Shown here: one piece after another, positions 32,487-41,603 of the stretch
How the letters are laid out: every line of letters starts with the position of its first letter
Numbering within the stretch: the first letter of the stretch is position 1
Notes under the pieces: model-generated
Databases searched by the model: none
The model's input: only the letters and a program-made list of their open reading frames with translations
Told to the model about the DNA's origin: nothing
Position numbers and translations under genes: made by a program
Source: JAITMY01 sp031553765
GTDB taxonomy: Bacteria; Bacteroidota; Bacteroidia; Bacteroidales; UBA932
Assembly (NCBI GenBank): GCA_031553765.1
Contig: JAVBKY010000006.1
Span: forward strand, 124,001 to 188,000
Direction of reading: 5' to 3'
DNA length: 64,000 nt

Positions 32487-34190
32487 TTAATTCCCCACAA
32501 TTTTAATTTCAATACGACGATTAAGAGCACGACCTTCAGGTGTTCGTTTGATAGTCAGCGGGCGATAGAACGCCCAGCCAATAGATGTCAACCTATTGGG
32601 GTCAATTCCTTTTTTTACAAGATAACTTACTACGGATTTGGCGCGAGCATCAGACAAAGCCTTGTTTGACGCCTCTGATCCAACGTCATCAGTATGCCCT
32701 GACACCTCAAGGCGCATAGTAGGATTTTGCTTAAGCATAGCGACCACATTTTGCAACTCCATAGCCGACTCTTCGGTCAAATCCGACTTTCCCGATTCAA
32801 AGGATGTATTGCGTAAGGCTATTTTAGCACCCAACTTTATTTTTTTAATTTTCACATTACGTATAATAGGCGTAGGAACCTTCTTCTTATTTTCCAGATT
32901 AATGTTCTCCGAATGGAAAAGATAATTATCAGCCTTTACGGCCAAGCCGTAGTTGGAACCTAATGGGAGCTGTACAGCGTATTCTCCTGTAGTAGGATTG
33001 CTGGATTGACGCACCTCCAGCTGTCTTATATCATTATTGGTAACCTCCACTACAGCCGCCAACGGTACTCCGGTTTCGCTGTCCGTTATCACACCGCTCA
33101 CTTTCGCTATAGGCACACGCGCTGCCTCTTCGGCTGCCTTAGCCTGCACCATGGAATCTCGCTGCGCTTGCGCAATAGAGTCTTGCAACGCCTTTGCAAC
33201 AGAATCGCGACGGGCTTTTTCATGTTGAGCTTTCAAGCGCATTGCCTCTAACTCCTGTGCCTGCTCAACGGAGTCTTGCATTGCCTTCCGGCGAACCTCT
33301 TCGAGCTGCCGAGCCAACTCCTCCTTATTCACACGCGAAGCGCCCTGCCCTCCACCAAAATCTATGGCAAGGCGAAGCATTACCCCCGCAGCCAAAACGC
33401 CCATCTTATCGGAAGCAGTGGTAATGGAGGCAAGTTGGGGAGTGGGCACATCTGCGGGATTGTAGTTTACCACATATCCACCATTTTCCGACGAAATATC
33501 ATTAACTCCATAATCAAAATATACCCCTGAGTACAAGTTCATGTTTTCACGCAGCGGCCACTCGTAGCCTGCTTCAAGCGAGAGTGCTACGCTGAACTTA
33601 AGATTCAAGTCGCCACTCAAATTGCAGCTCCGGTAAGTATCAAATCCATTCTCCGGCTCGTTGTTATGCGGCTGATGCGTATGGTAACTATAGCCTGATG
33701 TGGTCAATTGGTCAATGCTGCCGCTGTACGAGCCGCTGAGTGGAATACCCAACTTCACACCCGCCATACCGTAGAATGCATGCCCTTTTTTGAGCAGATA
33801 CTTATATCGTGCCATTAGCGGAATGTTAACGTATATAGCTTTTTGTTTTTCAGAAAATCCCTGCACATCAGCGGTGTAATCAAGTTGTCCATTGCCAAGA
33901 GCAACGTAAGCGGGTACCAAAATGCCATAAGTATTGGTAAAGTTGTTTAGGCTCGATTTCGCATTGTAAAAATCCAACTCGAGACCGGAGAAAATAGCCC
34001 AACGCTTGTTGAAGTTGTAGGCATAACCAAAATTCACGTTACCACCCAATCCAATAGTGCTGCGGTTATCGTAGTTCAAAGTGGAAATGCCACCACCTCC
34101 ACCCAGCAAAAGTTCGTGATGTTTTACTTGCTGCGCGAAGCTGTACGCGCTGAAAAGGAGAATTGTTGCTAAGGAAAATATCTTCTGCAT
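32487..34190 (-). CDS. OmpA-family outer-membrane protein with beta-barrel, helical linker and regulatory-like domain
   Basis: This 567-residue protein has a signal peptide (to about residue 20) and an outer-membrane beta-barrel (~25-290). An alanine/glutamine-rich coiled coil of about 65 residues with repeated Q-D-S-x-x-Q-A-Q words follows, then a carboxypeptidase-regulatory-like beta domain (~355-430). The C-terminal OmpA domain (~450-565) has V-S-G-H-T-D-D-V-G and the R-A-x-S-V-V-S-Y-L helix that binds peptidoglycan. It lies four bases past the stop of the large repeat protein, so the two are likely co-transcribed. Confidence 0.9.
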   Translation of the reverse strand: MQKIFSLATILLFSAYSFAQQVKHHELLLGGGGGISTLNYDNRSTIGLGGNVNFGYAYNFNKRWAIFSGLELDFYNAKSSLNNFTNTYGILVPAYVALGNGQLDYTADVQGFSEKQKAIYVNIPLMARYKYLLKKGHAFYGMAGVKLGIPLSGSYSGSIDQLTTSGYSYHTHQPHNNEPENGFDTYRSCNLSGDLNLKFSVALSLEAGYEWPLRENMNLYSGVYFDYGVNDISSENGGYVVNYNPADVPTPQLASITTASDKMGVLAAGVMLRLAIDFGGGQGASRVNKEELARQLEEVRRKAMQDSVEQAQELEAMRLKAQHEKARRDSVAKALQDSIAQAQRDSMVQAKAAEEAARVPIAKVSGVITDSETGVPLAAVVEVTNNDIRQLEVRQSSNPTTGEYAVQLPLGSNYGLAVKADNYLFHSENINLENKKKVPTPIIRNVKIKKIKLGAKIALRNTSFESGKSDLTEESAMELQNVVAMLKQNPTMRLEVSGHTDDVGSEASNKALSDARAKSVVSYLVKKGIDPNRLTSIGWAFYRPLTIKRTPEGRALNRRIEIKIVGN

Positions 34191-34194
34191 AATC

Positions 34195-37100
34195 TTAATT
34201 CTTAACTACTATTGCGCTTTCACCATTTGTGCGTACAATATAATTACCGCTGGGTAAGTGCGAAATATTAATATTGGTGTCCTCGCCCGAAGAGGGGAAA
34301 GTACATAAAAGTGAACCACTGAGAGAGAAAACCTCAACACGATTGGTAAGTTGTGAGGAGGTTCCCCCCCCACCAGCGGGGAGTACGGCCTGAGCGCTTG
34401 CGCGCGCGCCATGCGTAAGGGTCAATAATCCATTCGTGGGATTAGGATAAACTTGCAGTGCATTAGGCGTGGATACAGCTGTAGGTGTAATTGGACAAAT
34501 GGAACTTTGCGTGCCATCAATATGGGTTACCCGTACGCTGTAGTTGGCAGTATTGAAGTAGGTACCTTGAGGAAGATGCAGCACACCGTTAACAGGTCCT
34601 GATATTGCTTGTTCATCACAAAACCACTGGTAGGTACCGTTACCCTTAAACTCCTGCCCATCGCCATACAGCGCAGGGTTATTTACCACCTCCAGCATGT
34701 TGGGATAAGGCTGTACTATGCGCTCATTACCATAAGGCATGCATAAGCTTATCATATACTCGCGTGAACCGTATGGTGTGGTTACCAGTACAGGCATTGC
34801 CGTAGTAGTTCCCTCTGCACCTGATGGTTGCATAATGGCGCTATCAAGGTAAAAGTTACCATTCACCCAAATGGTATCACCCTCGTTGACTGTAAAACGG
34901 AGCGTGGAAGGCGTACATGCCACTTGTACAGTGTAGGAGGTATTATCTGAGTCAAAGGGTTCAACCAAGGTAGAACCGCCAGTAAGCGTAAATGTCTCTA
35001 GGTAGTTATTTATAGCAAATACTGCGTGAATACTGCTATCGCCCTGCACATTGGCAAAGGTGTAAGAGGCCATGCGCTTGCGGTAAATGCTGTTCACCCA
35101 CACGCTATCCGCGTGGTAGCCCACGTCAGCGGTTATGGTGTAGGTTATGCTGCCACCGTGTGGCACCAAACTTTCACCCAAGGGTGAAATGCTGCCATTG
35201 GCTCCGGTAAAGGCCGTTACTTTATACTTGTTAATATCAAATACAACGCGAATATTAGCATCACACTTCACATTGGTAAAGGTATACGAGGTAACCACCC
35301 CTTGCTCAACACCGTCCACCAACACGCTATCTATATGGTAGCCATAGTTAGGAGTAATGGTATATGATACGCTGCTGCCATACACCATAGTGCTATCACC
35401 TAACGGGGAAATGCTACCACCCATATTAGCCGATGCTGTTATTTTGCAGATATCCGCCGCAAATACGGCACGAATACCGGTATCGCTCTGAATATTGGCA
35501 ATTGTAAACGATGACATACTCCCTCGGTAAATACCGCCCACCAGCACGCTATCTATATGAAATCCTTCATCGTGGGTAAGGGCATAGGTTACGCTACTAC
35601 CGTGCACTACTAAGCTATCACCTACAGGCGAGATACTACCACCCACACCGGACGATGCTGTCACCGTATAGATATTAATGGCAAATACCGCACGAATGCT
35701 GCTATCAGCCTGTACATTATTAAGAGTGTACGAGTTCAAGGCACCACGGCAATCGCCATTCACCAGTACGCTATCTATATGGTAGCCGTAGTTGGGGGTA
35801 ATGGTATAGGTTATAGCGTCACCGTGCGTCACAAGGCTACTACCCGCAGGTGAAATACTGCCATTAGCGCCTGCCGATGCCATTACGTTATACTTGTTAA
35901 GGGCAAATACCACACGAATGCTGCTATCGGCCTGTACATTGGTAATGGTGTACAACGTTGGCGCTCCACGGTCAACTCCGTTTACCAGCACGCTATCTAC
36001 GTGGTAACCATAATCGGGGATAAAGGTGTAGGCTATGTCACTACCGTGCGCCACAAGGCTGTCGCCCACAGGAGAAATGCTGCCATTGGCGCCTGCAGAT
36101 GCCGTTATGTTATACGTATTAATAGCAAATACCACACGAATGCTGCTATCAGCCTGCACATTGGAAAAGGTGTACAAACTTAAAGCATCACGATAGTTGC
36201 CATTCACCAGCACGCTATCTATGTGGTAGCCGTAGTCAGGGGTAATGGTATAGGTAATAGCGCCACCGTGTGGCACCAAGTTTTCACCCTCAGGTGAAAT
36301 ACTGCCATTAGCGCCTGCCGATGCTGTTACGTTATACTTGTTAAGGGCAAATACCACACGAATGCTGCTATCGGCCCGCACGTTGACAATGGTGTATAGG
36401 GTTGAGTCCCCACAATAAATCTCATTTACCAGCACGCTATCCACATGGTAGCCGTAGTTAGGGATAAAGGTGTAGGATATGTCGCTACCATGCGCTACAA
36501 GACTGTCACCCACAGGTGAAATACTTCCATTAGCGCTTGCCAATGCTGTTACGTTATACTTGTTAATGGCAAATACCACACGAATACTACTATCAGCCTG
36601 CACGTTGGCTATGGTGTAAGAGCTTAAAGCACCACGGTAGCAGCCATTCACCAGCACGCTATCTATATGGTAACCGTAGTCAGAGGTAATGGTGTAGGCT
36701 ATATCGCTACCGTGCGCCACAAGGCTGTCACCCATAGGAGAAATGCTGCCATTAACGCCTGCCGATGCTGCTACGTTATACGTGTTAATAGCAAACACCA
36801 CGCGAATGCCGCTATCGGCCCGCACGTTGGTAAAGGTGTATAGGGTCGAATCCCCGCAATAAATATCGTTTACCAGTACGCTATCTATATGGTAGCCGTA
36901 GTTGGAGGTAATGGTATAGGCTATGCTGCTTCCGTGTACCACAAGGCTATCACCCACGGGTGCAATGCTGCCACCGGTACCTGCCGATGCTGTTACGATA
37001 TACTTATTAATGGCAAATACGACACGTATACTACTATCGGACTGAATATTAGCAATGGTGTACATGGCTGAATCTCCGCGGTATATTTCGTTTATCAGCA

Positions 37101-37692
37101 CGCTGTCCACATGGTAGCCGTATTCGGGAGTAAAGGTATAGGATATGCTGTCACCATGCGCCACAAGGCTATCGCCTTCAGGCGAAATGCAGCCATGTAC
37201 ACCTGCCGATGCCGCTACGTTATACTTGTTAATAGCGAATACAACACGAATGCTGCTATCGGCCTGTACAGAGTCAAAGGCATAAGAAGCCATTCTCCCG
37301 AGATAAACATCATTTACTAGTACGCTATCCACATGGTAGCCATAGTCAGGAGTAATGGTATAGGCTATGCTGTCACCGTGCACCACAAGGCTATCGCCCA
37401 TAGGAGAAATGCAGCCATTGGCATTAGCTAAGGCTGTTACCTTGTACTTGTTTATGTCAAACACCACACGAATACTGCTATCACTCTGTACGTTCTTAAA
37501 AGTATACGAGGTCATGGCACCACGGTAAGTACCGTTTACCAGTACGCTATCGACGTGATAACCGTAATTGAGGCTGATGGTGTAGGCTATGCTGTCGCCC
37601 GGCATAACAAGGCTATCACCCACAGGAGAGATGCTACCTCCCGTATTGGCTGTCGCCCTTACCATAGGGTGTACATCAAACGCGAATTGCAC
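34195..37692 (-). CDS. Downstream half of a split surface protein: 12 repeats and T9SS sorting domain
   Basis: This 1165-residue frame has 12 tandem units of about 74 residues (core S-I-S-P-x-G-D-S-L, Y-G-Y-H-x-D-S-V-L-V, S-S-I-R-V-V-F-A-I-N-K-Y), the divergent InlB B-repeat style. A cadherin-like beta domain follows, then a type A T9SS C-terminal domain (V-Y-P-N-P-T-N-G, V-E-V-F-S-L-S-G, L-P-S-G-N-Y-I-V). It has no signal peptide, and the only early start is a GTG inside a domain. The frame stays open upstream of that GTG and continues the last domain of the LRR frame, so I read it as the 3' part of one gene cut by a one-base deletion near 37724. Confidence 0.82.
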   Translation of the reverse strand: MQFAFDVHPMVRATANTGGSISPVGDSLVMPGDSIAYTISLNYGYHVDSVLVNGTYRGAMTSYTFKNVQSDSSIRVVFDINKYKVTALANANGCISPMGDSLVVHGDSIAYTITPDYGYHVDSVLVNDVYLGRMASYAFDSVQADSSIRVVFAINKYNVAASAGVHGCISPEGDSLVAHGDSISYTFTPEYGYHVDSVLINEIYRGDSAMYTIANIQSDSSIRVVFAINKYIVTASAGTGGSIAPVGDSLVVHGSSIAYTITSNYGYHIDSVLVNDIYCGDSTLYTFTNVRADSGIRVVFAINTYNVAASAGVNGSISPMGDSLVAHGSDIAYTITSDYGYHIDSVLVNGCYRGALSSYTIANVQADSSIRVVFAINKYNVTALASANGSISPVGDSLVAHGSDISYTFIPNYGYHVDSVLVNEIYCGDSTLYTIVNVRADSSIRVVFALNKYNVTASAGANGSISPEGENLVPHGGAITYTITPDYGYHIDSVLVNGNYRDALSLYTFSNVQADSSIRVVFAINTYNITASAGANGSISPVGDSLVAHGSDIAYTFIPDYGYHVDSVLVNGVDRGAPTLYTITNVQADSSIRVVFALNKYNVMASAGANGSISPAGSSLVTHGDAITYTITPNYGYHIDSVLVNGDCRGALNSYTLNNVQADSSIRAVFAINIYTVTASSGVGGSISPVGDSLVVHGSSVTYALTHDEGFHIDSVLVGGIYRGSMSSFTIANIQSDTGIRAVFAADICKITASANMGGSISPLGDSTMVYGSSVSYTITPNYGYHIDSVLVDGVEQGVVTSYTFTNVKCDANIRVVFDINKYKVTAFTGANGSISPLGESLVPHGGSITYTITADVGYHADSVWVNSIYRKRMASYTFANVQGDSSIHAVFAINNYLETFTLTGGSTLVEPFDSDNTSYTVQVACTPSTLRFTVNEGDTIWVNGNFYLDSAIMQPSGAEGTTTAMPVLVTTPYGSREYMISLCMPYGNERIVQPYPNMLEVVNNPALYGDGQEFKGNGTYQWFCDEQAISGPVNGVLHLPQGTYFNTANYSVRVTHIDGTQSSICPITPTAVSTPNALQVYPNPTNGLLTLTHGARASAQAVLPAGGGGTSSQLTNRVEVFSLSGSLLCTFPSSGEDTNINISHLPSGNYIVRTNGESAIVVKN
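34972..37635 (-). repeat. Twelve tandem coding repeats of about 222 bp
   Basis: Twelve consecutive units of about 74 codons encode near-identical blocks. Several are identical over long runs, so homologous recombination could change copy number. Confidence 0.85.
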
Positions 37693-37735
37693 CCTAATCG
37701 GATGATAAGGAGAGGTGATTATGGAATCGTTACTT
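37692..37735 (-). other. Probable frameshift joint of the LRR/repeat gene
   Basis: The LRR frame ends at TAA (37721-37719). The repeat frame is open across this point and reads I-I-T-S-P-Y-H-P-I-R-V-Q-F-A-F-D-V, the expected end of the beta domain that the LRR frame starts. I see no slippery heptamer such as A-AAA-AAG, so a deletion or a base-calling error (for example in a run of C) is likelier than programmed frameshifting. Confidence 0.7.
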
Positions 37736-40187
37736 GCTCCAACGTGTAAAGACCGGTTCTCAAAAGAGTAATGCGATTTTCTACAAGCACATAATCTACA
37801 TTGGGACTAGCAGCACTACCGTTACGCATTACATTGGCATACTTGGTAGGTGCTGCAATCATATCCAAGGCCGTATCGGTTGTACCAAAAACAGTATCAG
37901 GAGTAATAAGCAGCCTGGTTCCTATGTACGTAACGGTAGTATCTACGGCAGATTGAAATCCCAAAGCCTTGGATCTCACATCGGTGACCCTGCATGAAGC
38001 GGTATATAAATCCGTTAGCGGTAATTGGTTATTGTAGCAGTATATATTTCCCATTGCGCCATTCCGGCTAAGATCAAGTGAAGTGAGCTGGTTGCCGAAA
38101 CAATCCAAAGAAAAGAGCACGTCATTAAGCGCCAGCGAGTTGAGTCGATTTGTGTTGCAAACCAAGGTTGTCAACTTGCTATTTTGGCTAACATCAAGCG
38201 AGGTAAGCTGGTTATTGTTACACAGCAGCGAAGTGAGACCAGTGCTAAGCTCTAGTGAAGTAAGCTGGTTAGTTTGACATTTCAAATCACTCAGCACCGT
38301 ATTTTTGCTGATATCAAGTGACGAGAGTCGGTTGTTTTCACAATGAAAGGTGACCAGCTTTGCATTTTTGCTTACGTCAAGTGATTCAATTTGATTATTC
38401 AGGCAAGAGAGGGTGACCAACGAAGTTGCTTGGCTTACATCAAGCGAGGAAAGCTTATTATCATAAGCATATAAGGTTTGCAGCGAGGTGCATGGGCCAA
38501 TAGTAAGTGAGGTAAGTTGGTTATTATGACCCCAGAGGGTGACTAACGAAGTCGCCTGACTAACATCAAGCGAAGTGAGCTGATTATTTTCACAATATAA
38601 GGTAATCAGCTTGGCACATGGACCAACTGTAAGCGAGGTAAGCTGGTTATCTTGGCACCGCAAATCAACCAAGTTATCATTTTGGCTAACATCAAACGAG
38701 GAGAGCTGGTTATCCTGACAATACAAAGTAACCAGCTTGGTATTGGAACTCACGTCAAGCGTAGGAAGCTTATTGCCACCACAGGTTAGCGTAACCAAAC
38801 TGGTGTTGGCGCTGACATCAAGCGTAGGCAGCTTACAGCTATAGCAGTTCAGCATAGTAAGCACAGCGGCATTGGCAAGGGTAAGCGAGGTAAGGTTCGT
38901 GTTGGAGTAGCAGTCTAAAGTAACCAGTTTGTTATTGTGACTCACGTCAAGTGACTCCAACTTATTTCTATCGCATCTCAAATCCACCAGCTCCGGGTTT
39001 TGGCTCACATCAAGTGAGGGTATCTTATTAACAGAGCAATGCAACGTAGCCAACTTCGTATTGTGTCTCACATCAAGCGAGGTGAGCGCATTATCGTAGC
39101 ATAGCAATGTAGCTAGCGCGGTGTCCTGGTTCAAATGAATAGTAGTGAGTTTATTCCCGTAACAGGTTAAAGTAACCAGAGCGGTAGCACCAGTCATTTT
39201 AAGTTCGGTAAGTTTGTTTGTCCCGCATTCAAGAGCAACCATCTTGGGATTACTATTAATATCAAGAGCTGCAAGCAAATTCGCTCGACAGTCCACATGC
39301 GTAAGCAAGGGGTTGGCGCTCATATCAAGCGTTTCCAACTTATTGAAGCTAGCGCTAGCGGCACCGGCATTACCACAATTCAAGGCAACAAGCATGGGCT
39401 GATTGCTTATATCAAGCGTGGTGAGCGTACAGTTGCCGCAACTCAAATCTACCAGTGAAATGTTGTCGGTAATGTCAAGCCCTATGAGCGGATTATTTGA
39501 ACAATTTAGCGTCTTCAACACGCTGCAACCTGTCAAATTCAGCTGCGTAATTTTACCACTCCCATTGCAATACAACTCCGTTAGCAAGGGGTTATTACTC
39601 ACATCAAGTGAAGTGAATTGGTTGATGCTGGTGCTAACAGTAGAACCACAACTTAAATATGTAAGTTGATGGCTACCACTAACATCAAGTGCAGCAAGCT
39701 TATTATTGGAGCAATCCAAACCTCTCAACTCGTTGCAACCACTGAGGTTAAGCGAGGTGAGAATATTGGCCGAGCAGTTTAAGTTAGTAAGCAAGGGGCT
39801 TTTGCTCATATCAAGCGTGGAAACAAGATTGTTCTGGCAATTCAACTCCTTAAGTTCTGGGCAATCAATGTTAAGCGAATAAAGGTACGTATAGCCCGCA
39901 CTAAGAACGGTGAAGTGGCAATCAACATCATCTGCGGTTATTTTAATGTTATAGTAAGTTCTGCCATAGTAGGGTGATGCGTAGTATTGTGTGGCACCTG
40001 TACCCGTATACGAGGCGGGAGGAGTGCCATTACCCCAATCCACGGTAAATGTCTTACCCGCAGAGGCGGCTATATAAAACGTTTTTGTTTTATTTTCACC
40101 ATATACAGTCATAGCAATCTCATCATTACCCGAAGCCGTGAGGACAAGGGCAAAGAGTGCAGAAAAAAACAAGGATACAAATTTCAT
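37719..40187 (-). CDS. Upstream half of a split surface protein: signal peptide and leucine-rich repeats
   Basis: This 822-residue frame has a signal peptide (to about residue 20), a PKD-like beta domain (V-D-W-G-N-G-T, about 50) and about 29 leucine-rich repeats of 21 residues (L-D-V-S-x-N-x-x-L-x-x-L-x-C-x-x-N-x-L-T-S, ~105-728). It ends in a partial beta domain (N-V-D-Y-V-L-V, L-Y-T-L-E-Q-V-T-I-P). It lacks the T9SS C-terminal signal expected for such surface proteins; that signal is in the next frame. Adding one base at about 37724 would read V-T-I-P-I-I-T-S-P-Y-H-P and fuse both halves into a protein of about 2000 residues. Confidence 0.85.
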   Translation of the reverse strand: MKFVSLFFSALFALVLTASGNDEIAMTVYGENKTKTFYIAASAGKTFTVDWGNGTPPASYTGTGATQYYASPYYGRTYYNIKITADDVDCHFTVLSAGYTYLYSLNIDCPELKELNCQNNLVSTLDMSKSPLLTNLNCSANILTSLNLSGCNELRGLDCSNNKLAALDVSGSHQLTYLSCGSTVSTSINQFTSLDVSNNPLLTELYCNGSGKITQLNLTGCSVLKTLNCSNNPLIGLDITDNISLVDLSCGNCTLTTLDISNQPMLVALNCGNAGAASASFNKLETLDMSANPLLTHVDCRANLLAALDINSNPKMVALECGTNKLTELKMTGATALVTLTCYGNKLTTIHLNQDTALATLLCYDNALTSLDVRHNTKLATLHCSVNKIPSLDVSQNPELVDLRCDRNKLESLDVSHNNKLVTLDCYSNTNLTSLTLANAAVLTMLNCYSCKLPTLDVSANTSLVTLTCGGNKLPTLDVSSNTKLVTLYCQDNQLSSFDVSQNDNLVDLRCQDNQLTSLTVGPCAKLITLYCENNQLTSLDVSQATSLVTLWGHNNQLTSLTIGPCTSLQTLYAYDNKLSSLDVSQATSLVTLSCLNNQIESLDVSKNAKLVTFHCENNRLSSLDISKNTVLSDLKCQTNQLTSLELSTGLTSLLCNNNQLTSLDVSQNSKLTTLVCNTNRLNSLALNDVLFSLDCFGNQLTSLDLSRNGAMGNIYCYNNQLPLTDLYTASCRVTDVRSKALGFQSAVDTTVTYIGTRLLITPDTVFGTTDTALDMIAAPTKYANVMRNGSAASPNVDYVLVENRITLLRTGLYTLEQVTIP

Positions 40188-40328
40188 ATAACAGTAATAA
40201 ATAAAATGCTTACAAGTGGAGGAAAAGAGCTAGCGGGTTGGAGAGGTTATTCATTTCTTGCACCGTTGAAATCATTTTCTATCTACGGAAGGTAGCTGTA
40301 GCCTCAACACAGATAAATATTGCGGGCA

Positions 40329-40361
40329 CAAAATTACGTGGCATGATGCACAAATTCCAAA
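40329..40361 (-). promoter_or_regulatory. Possible promoter of the LRR gene
   Basis: On the minus strand TTTG (40361-40358), 21 bases and TAATTTTG (40336-40329). Spacing is slightly long and the leader would be about 135 bases. Confidence 0.35.
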
Positions 40362-40694
40362 TAGGCACCAGGAGTGCAGGGTTCTAATACGTAAAAATTT
40401 ACGTATAAATTATTCCATCAAAATGGCATTTACGCACACAAGCTAAAATTGACGTACAAGTATTTTTAAATACAAACACAGGCGTAAACAAATAACGATA
40501 TTGGTTAAAATTTGAACAAACAAGCAATCCTACGTTAAGATTTGCTACCTTTCGCATGTTAACTAATCACATAGTTAAGTGAACTAATACTTTAACAAGA
40601 AAATAAGGGTTATGAAGATATGGTGAACCATTTTTATACTTTTATAGCACACAATAGATTCTGTAACCCAATCACCATAAAATAGCAAGCATTT

Positions 40695-40726
40695 TTTGGT
40701 AAAACTCTAAAATCTTACTATTTTTG
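40695..40726 (+). promoter_or_regulatory. Promoter in the 680-base gap upstream of yigZ
   Basis: TTTG (40695-40698), 20 bases and TATTTTTG (40719-40726) fit the consensus. Transcription would start near 40733 and meet the terminator at 40778. Confidence 0.5.
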
Positions 40727-40732
40727 CTAAAC

Positions 40733-40805
40733 TGATTTGCAAAAAATGTGCTTACATCAACATCATACTAATAAGAGTGCCGGAGTAGTCCGGCATTTTT
40801 TTTGC
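40733..40805 (+). ncRNA. Candidate small RNA or attenuated leader of about 70 nt
   Basis: The stretch lies between a consensus promoter and a strong plus-strand terminator, with no convincing gene. A short frame from ATG 40746 runs into the terminator, so it is not a normal leader peptide. It may be a small RNA, or the terminated 5' leader of yigZ, which begins 64 bases later. Confidence 0.35.
40778..40805 (+). terminator. Plus-strand terminator with no upstream gene
   Basis: The perfect stem TGCCGGA/TCCGGCA with a 4-base loop is followed by eight T. The upstream neighbour is the divergent LRR gene, so no known transcript ends here. The remaining 590 bases of the gap (40188-40777) hold no other feature I can name. 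Confidence 0.8.
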
Positions 40806-40868
40806 CATAAGCAAAGATTTTTTTCACTTATTACTTTTTTCTTGATAAGGAAGTAATCAGAAAAATAG

Positions 40869-41468
40869 ATGAACGACATATACTTTACCATAGCATCCCC
40901 TGCCGAAGGCACTTACAAAGAAAAGGGCAGTAAATTTACCGCCTACGCCTATCCGGTTCAAAGTGAGGAAGAGGTAAAGGAACATGTGGCACGCATTAAA
41001 AAGGAGTTTTACGACGCGCGCCACCACTGCTACGCCTACCGCATAGGTAAAGAGGGTGTTCGCTTTAGAGTCAACGATGATGGCGAGCCAAGCGGAACAG
41101 CAGGAAAACCCATACTGGGCCAGCTGCTATCTGCCAACCTTACCAACGTGTTGGTAGTGGTAGTTCGCTATTTTGGCGGAACACTGCTAGGCACATCGGG
41201 ACTTATAACTGCCTACAAAACCGCTACGGCAGATGCCGTAGCAAATGCTCAAATAGATGAGCGTACATGGAGTGAGGAGTTGACGGCCTCCTTCCCTTAC
41301 GAGGTCATGAACAGCGTAATGAAGGTGGTAAAAGATGAGGGGCTGCAAGTACTACTGCAAGACTTTGACCATACCACCTGCCGTATTACCCTCAGCGTAA
41401 GGGAAAGCAAGATTTCAGCGGTAAGGAAGAAGTTGGAAGAGGTAGAAGGTTTAAGCCTTAAGGACTGA
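40869..41468 (+). CDS. YigZ/IMPACT-family protein
   Basis: This 199-residue protein has an N-terminal IMPACT domain: S-K-F-T-A-Y-A-Y-P-V, the A-R-H-H-C-Y-A-Y block, D-D-G-E-P-S-G-T-A-G-K-P-I and V-V-V-R-Y-F-G-G-T-L-L-G. A ferredoxin-like C-terminal DUF1949 domain follows. The molecular role in bacteria is not settled; eukaryotic relatives bind Gcn1. Confidence 0.88.
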   Translation: MNDIYFTIASPAEGTYKEKGSKFTAYAYPVQSEEEVKEHVARIKKEFYDARHHCYAYRIGKEGVRFRVNDDGEPSGTAGKPILGQLLSANLTNVLVVVVRYFGGTLLGTSGLITAYKTATADAVANAQIDERTWSEELTASFPYEVMNSVMKVVKDEGLQVLLQDFDHTTCRITLSVRESKISAVRKKLEEVEGLSLKD

Positions 41469-41471
41469 TAA

Positions 41472-41577
41472 AATATCCCGCTAAAGCAGGATGATAAAAA
41501 GATAAATTGCCCTACGGGCGATAAATTTTATCGCGAAGCGTTTATCGTGCGAAGCACATTTATCCTTTTATCAAATT
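41472..41577. repeat. GATAAA/TTTATC palindromic repeat, family D copy 1
   Basis: The gap before pyrB holds mirrored words GATAAAATATCCCGC, GATAAATTTTATC and TTTATCCTTTTATC with the CGCGAAGCG core. The same words fill the gap at 49275-49388, and shorter stretches occur near 22563-22610 and 60388-60410. Confidence 0.65.
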
Positions 41578-41603
41578 ATTCGTAATTTGTCATTCGTAAT
41601 TAT

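Noticed and set aside
34972..37635. Regular DNA repeats resembling a CRISPR or satellite array
   Set aside because: The period (about 222 bases) is in frame with a protein repeat, and there are no short unique spacers.
37715..37735. Programmed -1 frameshift between the LRR and repeat frames
   Set aside because: No slippery heptamer or following pseudoknot is visible at the joint, so a deletion or base-calling error is preferred.
40188..40690. Small genes in the 680-base gap
   Set aside because: Open frames are short, lack start signals and overlap the LRR promoter area.
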